Below, piece after piece: positions 44,926-55,617 of a stretch of 64,000 nt of DNA. Source of the stretch: JADGHX01 sp035760965 (GTDB lineage Bacteria; Pseudomonadota; Gammaproteobacteria; Steroidobacterales; Steroidobacteraceae); the NCBI GenBank assembly GCA_035760965.1, contig DASTRY010000051.1, positions 1-64,000 of the forward strand, given 5' to 3'. How positions within the stretch are numbered: position 1 is the first letter of the stretch; each line of letters opens with the position of its first letter. The position numbers and the translations under genes were made by a program. Under the pieces are notes generated by a model, which saw only the letters and a program-made list of their open reading frames with translations, had not been told where the DNA came from and did no database searches.

Positions 44926-45535
44926 ACGGCGCGAGCCGCGCGAGGCGCTCGAGCGGATCGGCGAGCTCGAGGCACAACTGCTTTTCCGCGAGATGGATCG
45001 GCAGGATCTCGGCGAGCCGCGCGCTCACCCAGCCGGCGTCGTCGAAGTGCTTCGGCACGGACTCGTAGATCTCGCCGAGCTCGGGCAGCACCTTGCGCAG
45101 CAGCGCGGCGAGATGCGAATACTCGGCGGGCAAGGCGGCCACGCGCTCGTCCGGCGTCCATTCGACCGTACCCATGTTCAGCCCATCGCTCCGCACGCGG
45201 CGCTCGAGCACCTTGAACTTGCGCTCGCCGACGCAGCGGATGCCGAGCAACCCATCGGGCATCTGGAAGAAATCGACGATGCGCGCGCTCGTGCCGACTT
45301 CCGCCGTGCTCGTCACCGCGCCGCCCGCCTCGAAGCCGGCGCGAATCAGCACGACGCCGAACGGCGCGTGCTCGCGCATGCAGTAGCGCACCATGTCCAC
45401 GTAGCGCGGCTCGAAGATCCGCAGCGGCAGCGGACCGCCAGGGAACAGCACCGTGTTGAGCGGAAACAGCGGGATGTCCGCCGGGTGCGCGGCTCGGGTG
45501 GCTCTCGTCGGAGCGGTCTGTGTGGCGCGCGACAT
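44903..45535 (-). CDS. LON N-terminal substrate-binding domain protein
   Basis: 210 residues comprising only the Lon N-terminal domain; no AAA+ or protease parts. Motifs are IPLFPLNTVLFPGGPLPLRIFEPRYVDMV, FGVVLIRAG, VGTSARIVDF, and GIRCVGERKFKVL. Such stand-alone proteins are common next to peptidoglycan or core genes and presumably recognise unfolded or regulatory substrates. It is followed upstream by mpl on the same strand, 57 nt away, and tail-overlaps the CPBP gene. Confidence 0.92.
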   Translation of the reverse strand: MSRATQTAPTRATRAAHPADIPLFPLNTVLFPGGPLPLRIFEPRYVDMVRYCMREHAPFGVVLIRAGFEAGGAVTSTAEVGTSARIVDFFQMPDGLLGIRCVGERKFKVLERRVRSDGLNMGTVEWTPDERVAALPAEYSHLAALLRKVLPELGEIYESVPKHFDDAGWVSARLAEILPIHLAEKQLCLELADPLERLARLAPFIRRAEE

Positions 45536-45592
45536 GCGCAGTGCCTCTGGCCACCTTGCCTGGGGCGGATGGGTCGCGCGCGGCTGCGCGCC

Positions 45593-46987
45593 TCACCGGC
45601 GCCCGAAACGATCCTCGAGCTTCGCGAGCAGCTTGCCGTGCAAGCCGCCGAAGCCGCCGTTGCTCATGATCAGCGCGTGATCGCCGGGGCGCAAGGATTT
45701 CGCGAGCTCCGCCGCCATCGCGTCCACCTCAGCGACGCCGTGACCGCGCGGGCCGAGCGCCGCGAGCAGCGGCTTCGTGTCCCAGCCAAGATCGGGCGGC
45801 GTGAAGAGCCAGACTTCGTCCGCGAGCGCGAGCGATGGCGCCAGCGTGTCCCGGTGCACGCCCATCTTCATCGTGTTCGAGCGCGCCTCGAGCACCGCCA
45901 CGATGCGCTCCTTGCCGACCCGGCGGCGCAGCCCATCGAGCGTCGTCTGGATGGCGGTCGGATGATGCGCGAAGTCGTCGTACACCTTGATGCCGTTCAC
46001 TTCGCCGCGCACCTGCATGCGGCGCGCGACGCCGGCGAACTGCTTCAGTGACGCGATCGCCTGCGGCACCGGGACGCCCGCGTGGCGCGCGGCCGCGATC
46101 GCAGCGACGGCGTTCTCCATGTTGTGCGCGCCCATCATCGACCACTCGACGACGCCGCACGGTTTGCCCCGCTCCAGCACTTCGAAGCGCGAGTAGTCCG
46201 CGGCATCGCCGATCGGACGCGCGGTCCACAGCGCATCCGCGGCTTGCGCCCCATCGGCGCGCGTGAAGCCCTCGCGCTCGGACCAGCAGCCCATCTTCAG
46301 CGTCTCGGCGAGGCGCGCATCGCCGGCGTTCCACACGATGCGCCCGGTGCCGGGCACGATGCGCACGAGGTGGTGGAACTGCTTCTGGATTTCGCCGACG
46401 TCACGATAGATGTCGGCGTGATCGAATTCGAGATTGTTCAGGATCGCGGTGCGCGGCCGGTAGTGGACGAACTTCGCGCGCTTGTCGAAGAACGCCGAGT
46501 CGTACTCGTCCGCCTCGATGACGAAGAAGGGCGCGCTGCCGAGGCGCGCGCTCACGTCGAAGTTCGCGGGCACACCGCCGATCAGAAAGCCGGGATCGAG
46601 ACCCGCCGTCTCGAGAATCCAGGCGAGGATCGAGGAGGTCGTCGTCTTGCCGTGCGTGCCTGCCACCGCGAGCACCCAGCGATCGCGCAGCACCTCCCGC
46701 GAGAGCCACTCCGGCCCCGAGACGTAGGGAATGCGGCTTTCGAGCAGCGCCTCGATGACGGGCTGGCCGCGCGTCATCACGTTGCCGACGACCACGACAT
46801 CCGGCGCGGGCTCGAGCTGCGCGGCCTCGAAGCCTTGCGTCACCTCGATGCCGAGCGCTTCGAGCTGCGTGCTCATGGGCGGGTAGACGTTGCGATCCGA
46901 GCCGGTGACGCGATGGCCGGCCGCCTTGGCGATGGCCGCGATGCCGCCCATGAACGTTCCGCAGATGCCGAGTATGTGGAGATGCAC
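45593..46987 (-). CDS. mpl: UDP-MurNAc tripeptide ligase Mpl (recycling)
   Basis: Joins murein tripeptide recovered from the wall to UDP-MurNAc in the cytoplasm. 464 residues, Mur-ligase fold: LHILGICGTFMGGIAAIAKAAGHRVTGSDRNVYPPMS at the N-terminus, the ATP loop VAGTHGKTTTSSILAWILE, IEADEYDSAFFDKR, EFDHADIYRD and YDDFAHHPTAI. The IEADEYDSAFFDKR signature separates Mpl from MurC. Together with the dcw cluster at the window's start it shows both new synthesis and recycling of peptidoglycan. Confidence 0.96.
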   Translation of the reverse strand: MHLHILGICGTFMGGIAAIAKAAGHRVTGSDRNVYPPMSTQLEALGIEVTQGFEAAQLEPAPDVVVVGNVMTRGQPVIEALLESRIPYVSGPEWLSREVLRDRWVLAVAGTHGKTTTSSILAWILETAGLDPGFLIGGVPANFDVSARLGSAPFFVIEADEYDSAFFDKRAKFVHYRPRTAILNNLEFDHADIYRDVGEIQKQFHHLVRIVPGTGRIVWNAGDARLAETLKMGCWSEREGFTRADGAQAADALWTARPIGDAADYSRFEVLERGKPCGVVEWSMMGAHNMENAVAAIAAARHAGVPVPQAIASLKQFAGVARRMQVRGEVNGIKVYDDFAHHPTAIQTTLDGLRRRVGKERIVAVLEARSNTMKMGVHRDTLAPSLALADEVWLFTPPDLGWDTKPLLAALGPRGHGVAEVDAMAAELAKSLRPGDHALIMSNGGFGGLHGKLLAKLEDRFGRR

Positions 46988-47017
46988 GGTGACTCTTCGT
47001 GAGTGTGAGAGGTCGCG

Positions 47018-47578
47018 TCAGGTCTTCTTTTCAGGTTGTACGGTCGCGGGCTCGCTCAGCGGGTTCGCCTCCATCGGCAGCATCGCGCGCAGCACGAGCT
47101 GACCGGCCAGACCCTGCAGGATGATGAGCACCACGCACGCAATCATCGGCAGTTCGAGCGCCGCCTTGAGGATGTAGCCGCCGGCGCGGATGACCCAGAA
47201 CAGCAGCGCGAGCCCGATGAGGGCAGCCGGCAGCTGCAGGACCTCGTTGTCGGTGTAGCGGCGCAGGAAATACGCGGCGGCGATCCAGAGCGGCGCGATC
47301 ACGATCTGGTAGCCGAAAATGGCGGTAGCCGTCTGCAGGAAGCGCTCCGGCTTGCCGAACGCGCGCAGCAGGATGGAGTACCACGCGAGCGTGAACGCCA
47401 CGTCGACCAGCAGATGCAGCCGCCAGGCATCGACGGCCGGCATCAGGAGGTTCACCACGTAGTTCACGAGGAAGTAGCCGAGCACGGTCAAGCCGAGCAG
47501 GAGCGGCGATGCCGGCAGGTCCTGGGGCCCCTTCCGTGACAGCGCAATCTGGGTGAAGAGCCGCAAAAGCTCCGTCAT
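47018..47578 (-). CDS. Inner-membrane protein of unknown function
   Basis: 186 residues with about five hydrophobic helices: LLLGLTVLGYFLVNYVVNLL, VDVAFTLAWYSILLRAF, FGYQIVIAPLWIAAAYFL, LPAALIGLALLFWVIRAGGYI and PMIACVVLIILQGLAGQLV. The layout resembles small Yip1-like membrane proteins but I cannot confirm it. 30 nt upstream of mpl on the same strand, so likely the first gene of that transcript. Divergent from rnd. Confidence 0.8.
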   Translation of the reverse strand: MTELLRLFTQIALSRKGPQDLPASPLLLGLTVLGYFLVNYVVNLLMPAVDAWRLHLLVDVAFTLAWYSILLRAFGKPERFLQTATAIFGYQIVIAPLWIAAAYFLRRYTDNEVLQLPAALIGLALLFWVIRAGGYILKAALELPMIACVVLIILQGLAGQLVLRAMLPMEANPLSEPATVQPEKKT

Positions 47579-47647
47579 GACGTTCTGATTCTTGCGCCGT
47601 CTCGCTTAGAATGGGCGCGCAATTGTACAGACTCACGCCCGAGCTCG

Positions 47648-48730
47648 TTGCAGCCCATCGTCACGACAACCGCCGCGCTTACCGAGCTGGCTGCCCGCCT
47701 GGATGGCGCCACGGCCATCGGCCTCGACACCGAATTCCTTCGTGAGCGGACCTATCGGGCGGAGCTGTGCCTCGTGCAGGTGGCCACGGCCGACTACGCG
47801 GCGTGCATCGACCCGCTCGCGTTGCCCGATCTCGGCGCGCTCGCGCCGTCGCTGATTGCCGACCACGCCGTCAAGGTGATGCACGCCTCGCGGCAGGACG
47901 TCGAGGTCCTGTTTCCCGTGACCGGCTTGGTCCGGCCGATCTTCGATACGCAGATCGCGGCCGCGCTGACCGGGCTGCCTGCGCAAATTGGCTATGGCGA
48001 GCTGGTGCGGCGTGCGTTGGGCACGGAGCTCGCGAAGTCCCACACGCGCACGGATTGGTCACGCCGGCCGCTCTCGCCGGAACAGGTGGACTACGCACTG
48101 GACGATGTGCGCTATCTGCTGCCGCTGAAGAATCACCTGGAGGAGCAGCTCGATCGGCTCGGGCGCCTCGGCTGGCTCGCCGAGGAGCTCGCGAGCCTCG
48201 CCGATTCGGAATCGTTCATGGTGAAGCCCGAGGGCGCCTGGCAACGCTTGAAGGGGCTGCGCGGTTTGGACGCCGGGCGCATGAGGCTCGCGCGCGAGCT
48301 CGCCGCGTGGCGCGAGCGGCGCGCGATCGAACGCAATCGGCCGCGCGGGTGGATTCTCGAAGACGCCGTGCTGCGCGAGATCGTGATGCGTGTGCCGCGT
48401 ACGATCGAGCAGCTGCAGGCCATTCCGGAGATGGCGCCCGGGCTCGTGAAGCACTGCGGTGAAGAGATTCTCGCGATGGTGAACGCGGCGGAAATTCCGG
48501 ATCCGCCGCCGCCCGTGGCGGTGCGACCGCGTCCTTCGCCCGAGCACACCGCGCTGATCAAGAAGCTCGGCGCGCTCAACCAATCGATTGCCCGCACGCT
48601 CGGCCTGAGCCCTGAAGTGCTCGCCACGCGTCGTGACATCGAGCAGCTCGCGGAAGGCGGGCGCGATGTCGCGATCCTGCAGGGATGGCGCAGGGAGATC
48701 GTCGGCGAGCCGATGCTCGCGGCGCTCTGA
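47648..48730 (+). CDS. rnd: Ribonuclease D
   Basis: 3'-5' exonuclease for tRNA 3'-end maturation. 360 residues. DEDDy exonuclease motifs: ExoI AIGLDTEFLRERTY, ExoII VKVMHASRQDVEVL, ExoIII DWSRRPLSPEQVDYALDDVRYLLPL. Two HRDC-type helical regions follow (RLKGLRGLD..., and the C-terminal AHxN-like segment). A TTG at 47648 is the given start; TAGAAT about 40 nt upstream may be its -10. Its stop is 8 nt from the convergent adk stop. Confidence 0.96.
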   Translation: MQPIVTTTAALTELAARLDGATAIGLDTEFLRERTYRAELCLVQVATADYAACIDPLALPDLGALAPSLIADHAVKVMHASRQDVEVLFPVTGLVRPIFDTQIAAALTGLPAQIGYGELVRRALGTELAKSHTRTDWSRRPLSPEQVDYALDDVRYLLPLKNHLEEQLDRLGRLGWLAEELASLADSESFMVKPEGAWQRLKGLRGLDAGRMRLARELAAWRERRAIERNRPRGWILEDAVLREIVMRVPRTIEQLQAIPEMAPGLVKHCGEEILAMVNAAEIPDPPPPVAVRPRPSPEHTALIKKLGALNQSIARTLGLSPEVLATRRDIEQLAEGGRDVAILQGWRREIVGEPMLAAL

Positions 48731-48738
48731 AGGTCGGG

Positions 48739-49749
48739 CTAGCGCCGCCGCGCAGTCTTCGCGCTCTTCTTGGCCTTTGCGCGTTTTGCCGGCGGGCGCC
48801 GGGCGGGCGCGCGCGCGCTCATGCGCCCGCGCGAGCGGGCTTTCGATTTCGCGCGCTTCACGGCGGTCGTCTTCTTTTTCTTGGCCGCTCGCTTCGCAGC
48901 GGGCTTGGTCGAGGCTTTGGTCGATGCTTGGCCCGAGGCTTTGGCCGCGGCTTTCTTCGGCGCGGCTGCGGCCTTGCGCTTCGCGGCGCGGCGGCGCGTG
49001 CCGTGCGCGGTGCTCGCAAGCGCCGACGGGCGATGAGCGCTGCGGCGGCGATGCAGGGGCTTGCGCGCCGGCACGGGCTTCGCGGCGGCCGGGCCCGCCG
49101 GCGTGTGAAGCGCATTGTTCAAGCGCGCAGTCACCTCGTCGACGTCGCCCTCCGCGTCGATCGTCCGCAGCAGCCCCTGCTCCTTGTAGTAGTCGATCAA
49201 GGGCTTCGTCTTCTCGTCGTACACCTTGAGGCGCTCGGTCACCGCCGCCTCGTTGTCGTCCGAGCGCTGCACGATGCGATGCGGCGCGCCCGTCTTGGGG
49301 CACGTTTCACCCTCGGGCACGGGCGAGGTGAACACGTTGAACACCTTGCCGCAATCCGCGCACGAGCGGCGGCCCGCGATGCGCTTGGTCAGCTCGCCGT
49401 AGTCCACCTCGAGCAGCACCACCGCATCGAGCGGCTGCCCCATCTCCTGCAACATCTGATCGAGCGCGCGCGCCTGCACCAGCGTGCGCGGAAAGCCGTC
49501 GAGGATGAAGCCGCGCTGCGCATCGGGCTCGGCGAGCCGCTCGCGGATCATGCCGAGCACGATCTCATCGTCCACGAGATTGCCCGAGTCCATCGCAGCC
49601 TTCGCGCGCAGGCCGAGCGGCGTGCCGTTCTTCACGGCGGCGCGCAACAGATCGCCCGTGGAGATCTGCGGAATGCCGTGTCGTTCGACGAGACGCTGGG
49701 ATTGGGTGCCTTTGCCCGAGCCGGGCGCACCCAGAAGAATGATTCGCAT
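48739..49749 (-). CDS. adk: Adenylate kinase with a C-terminal histone H1-like Lys/Ala-rich extension
   Basis: Interconverts 2 ADP with ATP and AMP. Core at residues 1-215: P-loop GAPGSGKGTQ, STGDLLRAAVK, GFILDGFPRTLVQA and DDNEAAVTERL. The LID has Cys130, Cys133 and Cys150 in zinc-type spacing with Thr153 at the fourth position. After residue 215 come about 120 residues of Lys/Ala/Arg repeats (AAKRKAAAAPKKAAAKAS, KPAAKRAAKKKKTTAVKR) resembling bacterial histone H1-like tails such as AlgP. Start ATG at 49749. No frame break separates core and tail. Tail-to-tail with rnd and divergent from the PPi-PFK gene. Confidence 0.95.
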   Translation of the reverse strand: MRIILLGAPGSGKGTQSQRLVERHGIPQISTGDLLRAAVKNGTPLGLRAKAAMDSGNLVDDEIVLGMIRERLAEPDAQRGFILDGFPRTLVQARALDQMLQEMGQPLDAVVLLEVDYGELTKRIAGRRSCADCGKVFNVFTSPVPEGETCPKTGAPHRIVQRSDDNEAAVTERLKVYDEKTKPLIDYYKEQGLLRTIDAEGDVDEVTARLNNALHTPAGPAAAKPVPARKPLHRRRSAHRPSALASTAHGTRRRAAKRKAAAAPKKAAAKASGQASTKASTKPAAKRAAKKKKTTAVKRAKSKARSRGRMSARAPARRPPAKRAKAKKSAKTARRR

Positions 49750-49882
49750 GATGGTGAGACCGGCCCCTACGGTTCTATGCGCGAAACGGCCGTGAACGTT
49801 ACCGGCCGCCTCCCGCGAGGTCAACGCTCGGCGGTTGCGCTATTCTCCCGCGCTTCCCGAACCAGCAACCGCCGCGAAGCTC

Positions 49883-51199
49883 ATGAAAAAGACGGTCTCG
49901 AAGACGGCACGCAAGTCCGGCAAACGCGCTCCCGCCCCGGTCCGCAAGAACGCGTTCTATGCCCAATCGGGCGGCGTCACGGCGGTGATCAACGCCTCCG
50001 CGTGCGGCGTCATCGAGACCGCGCGGCGCTTTCCAAAGCACATCGGCAAGGTCTATGCGGGGCGCGACGGCATCGTCGGTGCGCTCACCGAAGACCTCAT
50101 CGACGTGAGCCGCGAGAGCCCCGCCACCATTCGCGCGCTGCGCCACACGCCCGCCGGCGCATTCGGCTCGGCGCGCTTCAAGCTGAAGGGCCTCGACAAG
50201 AATCGTGCGGAGTACGAGCGATTGATCGAGGTCTTCCGTGCGCACGACATCGGATATTTCTTCTACAACGGCGGCAACGACTCGATGGACACGGCGCTGA
50301 AGGTGTCCCAGATCGGCGAGCAGATGGGCTATCCGATCACCTGCGTCGGCGTACCGAAGACCGTCGACAACGATCTGCCGCACACCGACTGCTGCCCGGG
50401 GTTCGGCTCGGTCGCGAAGTACATTGCCGTCTCGACGCGCGAAGCGGCGCTCGATGTCGCCTCGATGGCGCGCACCTCGACGAAAGTCTTCGTGCTCGAA
50501 GTGATGGGCCGGCACGCCGGCTGGATCGCGGCCGCGGGCGGGCTCGCGGGCAGCAAGCCGGGCGACCCGCCGCACGTCATCCTGTTTCCCGAGATCGCCT
50601 TCGACAAGGAGAAATTCCTCGCGAAGGTGAAGGAGGCCGTCACCGCCAACGGCTATTGCGTCATCGTGGTGTCGGAGGGCGCCGCGTACCCCGACGGCAA
50701 GTTCCTCGCCGAGGCGGGCACGACCGATGCCTTCGGGCACGCGCAGCTCGGCGGCGTCGGTCCGGTCGTCGCGAACATGGTGCGCGAGGCGCACGGGTAC
50801 AAGTTTCACTGGGCCGTCGCGGACTATCTGCAGCGGGCTGCCCGGCACATCGCCTCGAAGGTGGACGTCGAGCAGGCGTACGCCGTGGGCAAAGCCGCGG
50901 TCGAGCTGGCCGTGCAGGGGGTGAATGCGGTGATGCCGACCATCGTGCGCAAGTCGTCGAGCCCCTACCGCTGGACGGTCGGTCGCGTGCCGCTCGATCA
51001 GGTCGCCAATCAGGAAAAGAAAGTCCCGCGCGAGTACATCACCGAGGACGGTTTCGGCATCACGGCGGCCTGCCGCCGCTACCTCGAGCCGCTGATCGGC
51101 GGCGAGGACTACCCGCCGTACGTGCGCGGGCTGCCGGACTACGCCAAGGTCAAAGGCGTGCCCGTGAAGCGCAAGCTCACGACGGATTTCAAGGTCTGA
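49883..51199 (+). CDS. pfp: Pyrophosphate-dependent 6-phosphofructokinase
   Basis: Phosphorylates fructose 6-phosphate reversibly with PPi instead of ATP. 438 residues from the ATG at 49883, after a basic N-terminal leader of about 25 residues. PPi specificity is indicated by Asp133 in NGGNDSMDT and Lys159 in VPKTVDNDLPHTD, where ATP enzymes have Gly in both places. EVMGRHAGWIAAAGGLAG and SEGAAYPDG follow. It precedes the proton pyrophosphatase gene by 111 nt. Confidence 0.95.
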   Translation: MKKTVSKTARKSGKRAPAPVRKNAFYAQSGGVTAVINASACGVIETARRFPKHIGKVYAGRDGIVGALTEDLIDVSRESPATIRALRHTPAGAFGSARFKLKGLDKNRAEYERLIEVFRAHDIGYFFYNGGNDSMDTALKVSQIGEQMGYPITCVGVPKTVDNDLPHTDCCPGFGSVAKYIAVSTREAALDVASMARTSTKVFVLEVMGRHAGWIAAAGGLAGSKPGDPPHVILFPEIAFDKEKFLAKVKEAVTANGYCVIVVSEGAAYPDGKFLAEAGTTDAFGHAQLGGVGPVVANMVREAHGYKFHWAVADYLQRAARHIASKVDVEQAYAVGKAAVELAVQGVNAVMPTIVRKSSSPYRWTVGRVPLDQVANQEKKVPREYITEDGFGITAACRRYLEPLIGGEDYPPYVRGLPDYAKVKGVPVKRKLTTDFKV

Positions 51200-51212
51200 G
51201 CGCGGCAAATGC

Positions 51213-51237
51213 TATAGTGCGCCGCCTTTTTGGCGGC
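51213..51237 (+). promoter_or_regulatory. Candidate -10 and leader hairpin upstream of hppA
   Basis: TATAGT at 51213-51218 is followed by a GCCGCC-TTTTT-GGCGGC hairpin (51221-51237), and a 12-bp palindrome GCGCCCGGGCGC lies at 51256-51267. The leader then becomes A-rich up to a strong GGGAGGA site before the ATG at 51311. No clear -35. The hairpin might also trim read-through from pfp. Confidence 0.45.
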
Positions 51238-51310
51238 CCGCAGAGGCGGGGCATTGCGCCCGGGCGCCGAAAAACCAAACCAATCATTATTCGTGGGAGG
51301 AACAATCCCG

Positions 51311-53383
<2,073 letters not shown>

Positions 53384-53433
53384 CGGAAGCTCGCGAGGCC
53401 TGCAGCGCTTCGTTCGCAGGCTGGGCTGACACT

Positions 53434-53469
53434 GAAACGGGCGCCCCTGCGGCGCCCGTTTCGTTTTCT
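53434..53469 (+). terminator. Rho-independent terminator after hppA
   Basis: A perfect 12-bp stem (53434-53445 with 53451-53462), 5-nt loop, directly followed by GTTTTCT. It lies 50 nt after the hppA stop. The reverse strand has no U-run after the stem, so it acts mainly on plus-strand transcripts. Confidence 0.93.
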
Positions 53470-53487
53470 CGGGGACTCGATGCGCGA

Positions 53488-53679
53488 TCAGTGCTTGCGA
53501 TCGTCGTCTTCGCGGAGCTCGTCCTTCACGCCGCCGACCGTGTTCTGCACCTTGCCCACGACCTGATCGGCCTGACCCTCGCGTTTCAGCTTCTCATCAC
53601 CTGTGACCTTGCCGGCGGCTTCCTTGATCTTGCCGCCCACGTTCTTCGCCGCACCTTCCACTCGATCTCGATCGGCCAT
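53488..53679 (-). CDS. CsbD family stress-response protein
   Basis: 63 residues, highly charged and hydrophilic. The family pattern is RVEGAAKNVGGKIKEAAGKVTGD and KREGQADQVVGKVQNTVGGVKD. The ATG at 53679 is preferred because GGAG precedes it by 6 nt. CsbD-like proteins accumulate under general stress in many bacteria; molecular function unknown. Between the hppA terminator and an unknown gene on the same strand. Confidence 0.93.
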   Translation of the reverse strand: MADRDRVEGAAKNVGGKIKEAAGKVTGDEKLKREGQADQVVGKVQNTVGGVKDELREDDDRKH

Positions 53680-53777
53680 GACGTTCTCCATCCCACAACT
53701 CGTGCGAGAGGAATGAACGAACGCACATCAATGTTCCGCCGCGTGCGGATTTGCGAGGCGCGGCAAAAAGGCTTGGG

Positions 53778-54089
53778 CTAGGCGTGCCCGCCGTTGCGGG
53801 ATTCGACGAGCACCGCGCTCACGAGCTTGTTGAGTCGCTCGCAGTACTGCGCGATCGGCTCCTGCGCGCCGGCCTGCTTACGTTGCAGCTCCGTGCGAAT
53901 CTCGTTGAGCCGGCGCTCGATGCGGCCGTCGATCACGATGCCGCGCGTCAGCAGCGCGCTCACGCATGCGGTGATCTCTGCATCGAGCTCGCGCGCATTG
54001 GTGCCCGCGATCTCGAGGCCCGCCAACTCGTTCGGACAGCCGGCTTCAAGATGCTCACGCCACAAGCGACTCAGCTGGACAGGCTGCAT
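53778..54089 (-). CDS. Conserved small protein of unknown function
   Basis: About 103 residues from the ATG at 54089. It begins LSRLWREHLEAGCPNELAGLEIAG and continues ELDAEITACVSALLTRGIVIDGRIERRL, a pattern I have seen in unannotated small proteins of several phyla, so it appears real rather than a shadow. It ends with KLVSAVLVESRNGG. No signal peptide or membrane helix. A further in-frame start exists at 54125. No function assigned. Confidence 0.65.
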   Translation of the reverse strand: MQPVQLSRLWREHLEAGCPNELAGLEIAGTNARELDAEITACVSALLTRGIVIDGRIERRLNEIRTELQRKQAGAQEPIAQYCERLNKLVSAVLVESRNGGHA

Positions 54090-54435
54090 AGGCGCACCGC
54101 TTCCCTTGACCTGTATCGGACCCATAGGGGGCTCGGCTCTGTCGTCGGGGGCATCTGTTTACCACGCCACGGGCCGACATGCACCGTCACCGTGCGCGCG
54201 GGAATGTGTCGGCATCTTGCGGCAAACGGCCGCGATTGACGCTTCTCTCCCACGAACGGGCCAGCCTCCGCCTAAGTTGCTGATTTGCAAGCGCGGGGCC
54301 GGACCACGGGTTGTTGCCTTTTCCGATCCGCGGTGCCGCCCATGAGAGACGGCTTGAGTCGGCGCGGATTTGGCTCAGACTCCGCGCCGGCATGGCGGCG
54401 AAATTCAGGCCTCAACTCTCGAAGGAGACGACTCG
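54090..54435. other. Intergenic region upstream of the bufferin operon
   Basis: 346 nt without a supportable gene. A TTGACG at 54236-54241 and a TTGAGT near 54354 are possible -35 elements without good -10 partners at standard spacing; no copper-sensor box was recognised. The last part holds GGAG 9 nt before the precursor ATG. An alternative sigma factor promoter is possible. Confidence 0.4.
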
Positions 54436-54702
54436 ATGACTACGAAGACGGCAATCCTCGCGGCGGCAATCGGCGGGCTGGTCGCCTGCGCAGGTCCGGC
54501 GGCCTTCGCGGCCGACGACGCGAAGCAGGGCGCCACCGAGAAATGCTACGGCGTGGCCAAGGCAGGCAAGAACGACTGCGCGGGACCGGCGCACTCGTGT
54601 CAGGGCCTGAGCAAGAAGGACGGCGACGGCAAGGAGTGGGTCAAGCTGCCGAAGGGCACGTGCGAACGCCTCGTCGGCGGCTCGCTGACCGCGAAGTCCT
54701 GA
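54436..54702 (+). CDS. bufA: DUF2282 bufferin-type RiPP precursor (BufA-like)
   Basis: 88-residue secreted peptide. A signal peptide (residues 1-25, ending AAFA) is followed by a mature part with exactly four cysteines at 37, 48, 55 and 76 in EKCYGV, NDCAGP, HSCQGL and GTCERL. DUF2282 proteins followed by DUF692 and DUF2063 genes are bufferin precursors: the MNIO enzyme converts cysteines to thiooxazole-type heterocycles and the modified peptide binds copper in the periplasm. ATG at 54436 has GGAGA upstream. The modification itself is inferred from family and neighbours. Confidence 0.9.
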   Translation: MTTKTAILAAAIGGLVACAGPAAFAADDAKQGATEKCYGVAKAGKNDCAGPAHSCQGLSKKDGDGKEWVKLPKGTCERLVGGSLTAKS

Positions 54703-54735
54703 CGTTGCTCATGATGCGCGTGCGGCGGATGGCAC

Positions 54736-55617
54736 GTGGAGCTCGAGGTCGTGCGGTCTGACGCATCGCCGGCAGGAGTCCATGAGGCCCGCCGCGCGGG
54801 CATCGGGCTGCGCGCGATCCATCATTCCGAGATCGTCGCGCGCAGCCCGGACGTCGGCTGGTTCGAAGCGCACAGCGAAAACTATTTCGCGCGCGGCGGC
54901 GCACTGCCGCGCGTGCTGCGCGCCGTTCGCGAGCGCTATCCGCTCAGCCTGCACGGCGTCGGTCTCTCGATCGGCTCCACGGATCCCCTCGATCGCGCAC
55001 ACCTCGCGGAGATCGCGCGGCTCGTGCGCGACTTCGAGCCGATGCTCGTGTCGGAGCATCTCTGCTGGGGATCGGTTGGCGGTCGCTTCACGAACGATCT
55101 GCTGCCGCTGCCCTACACCGAGGAAGCTCTGCGACACATGATCGAGCGGGTGCGGCACGTCCAGGATGTTCTCGGCCGCGGGATTCTCATCGAGAACGTC
55201 TCGAGCTACCTGCAATTCGCGAGCTCGACGCTCACCGAGTGGGATTTTCTCGCGGCACTCGCGCGGGAGTCCGGCTGCGGGCTGCTGCTCGATGTGAACA
55301 ACGTGTACGTCAGCGCGGCGAATCACGGGTTCGATCCGCTCACGTATCTGAATGGCATCCCACGCCATGCGGTTCGCGAGATTCACCTCGCGGGCCACAG
55401 CCGCCGCACGGTCGATGGGCGCGAGGTGCTCATCGATACGCATGACGGGCCGGTCTGCGACGCGGTGTGGTCGCTCTACGCCGCTGCCCTCGAGCGTTTC
55501 GGCCCGGTACCGACGCTCATCGAATGGGACTCGAACATTCCGCCGCTCGAGGTCCTCGTGGGCGAAGCGCACAAGGCGGATCGAATGAGAGAACGGCATC
55601 GTGCTCACGCTGCGTGA
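54736..55617 (+). CDS. bufB: DUF692 multinuclear non-haem iron oxidative enzyme (BufB-like)
   Basis: TIM-barrel MNIO enzyme, 293 residues, GTG start 33 nt after the precursor gene. Conserved metal ligands are visible: GWFEAHSENY (His46), LHGVGLSIG (His73), SEHLCW (Glu107, His108), LIENVSSY (Glu153), LLDVNNVY (Asp186), IHLAGH (His218), TDTHDGPV-type DTHD (Asp234, His236) and EWDSN (Glu263). Related enzymes (MbnB, TglH) oxidise cysteines in RiPPs. Function in modifying the preceding four-Cys peptide is inferred. Overlaps the next gene by 17 nt. Confidence 0.93.
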   Translation: MELEVVRSDASPAGVHEARRAGIGLRAIHHSEIVARSPDVGWFEAHSENYFARGGALPRVLRAVRERYPLSLHGVGLSIGSTDPLDRAHLAEIARLVRDFEPMLVSEHLCWGSVGGRFTNDLLPLPYTEEALRHMIERVRHVQDVLGRGILIENVSSYLQFASSTLTEWDFLAALARESGCGLLLDVNNVYVSAANHGFDPLTYLNGIPRHAVREIHLAGHSRRTVDGREVLIDTHDGPVCDAVWSLYAAALERFGPVPTLIEWDSNIPPLEVLVGEAHKADRMRERHRAHAA

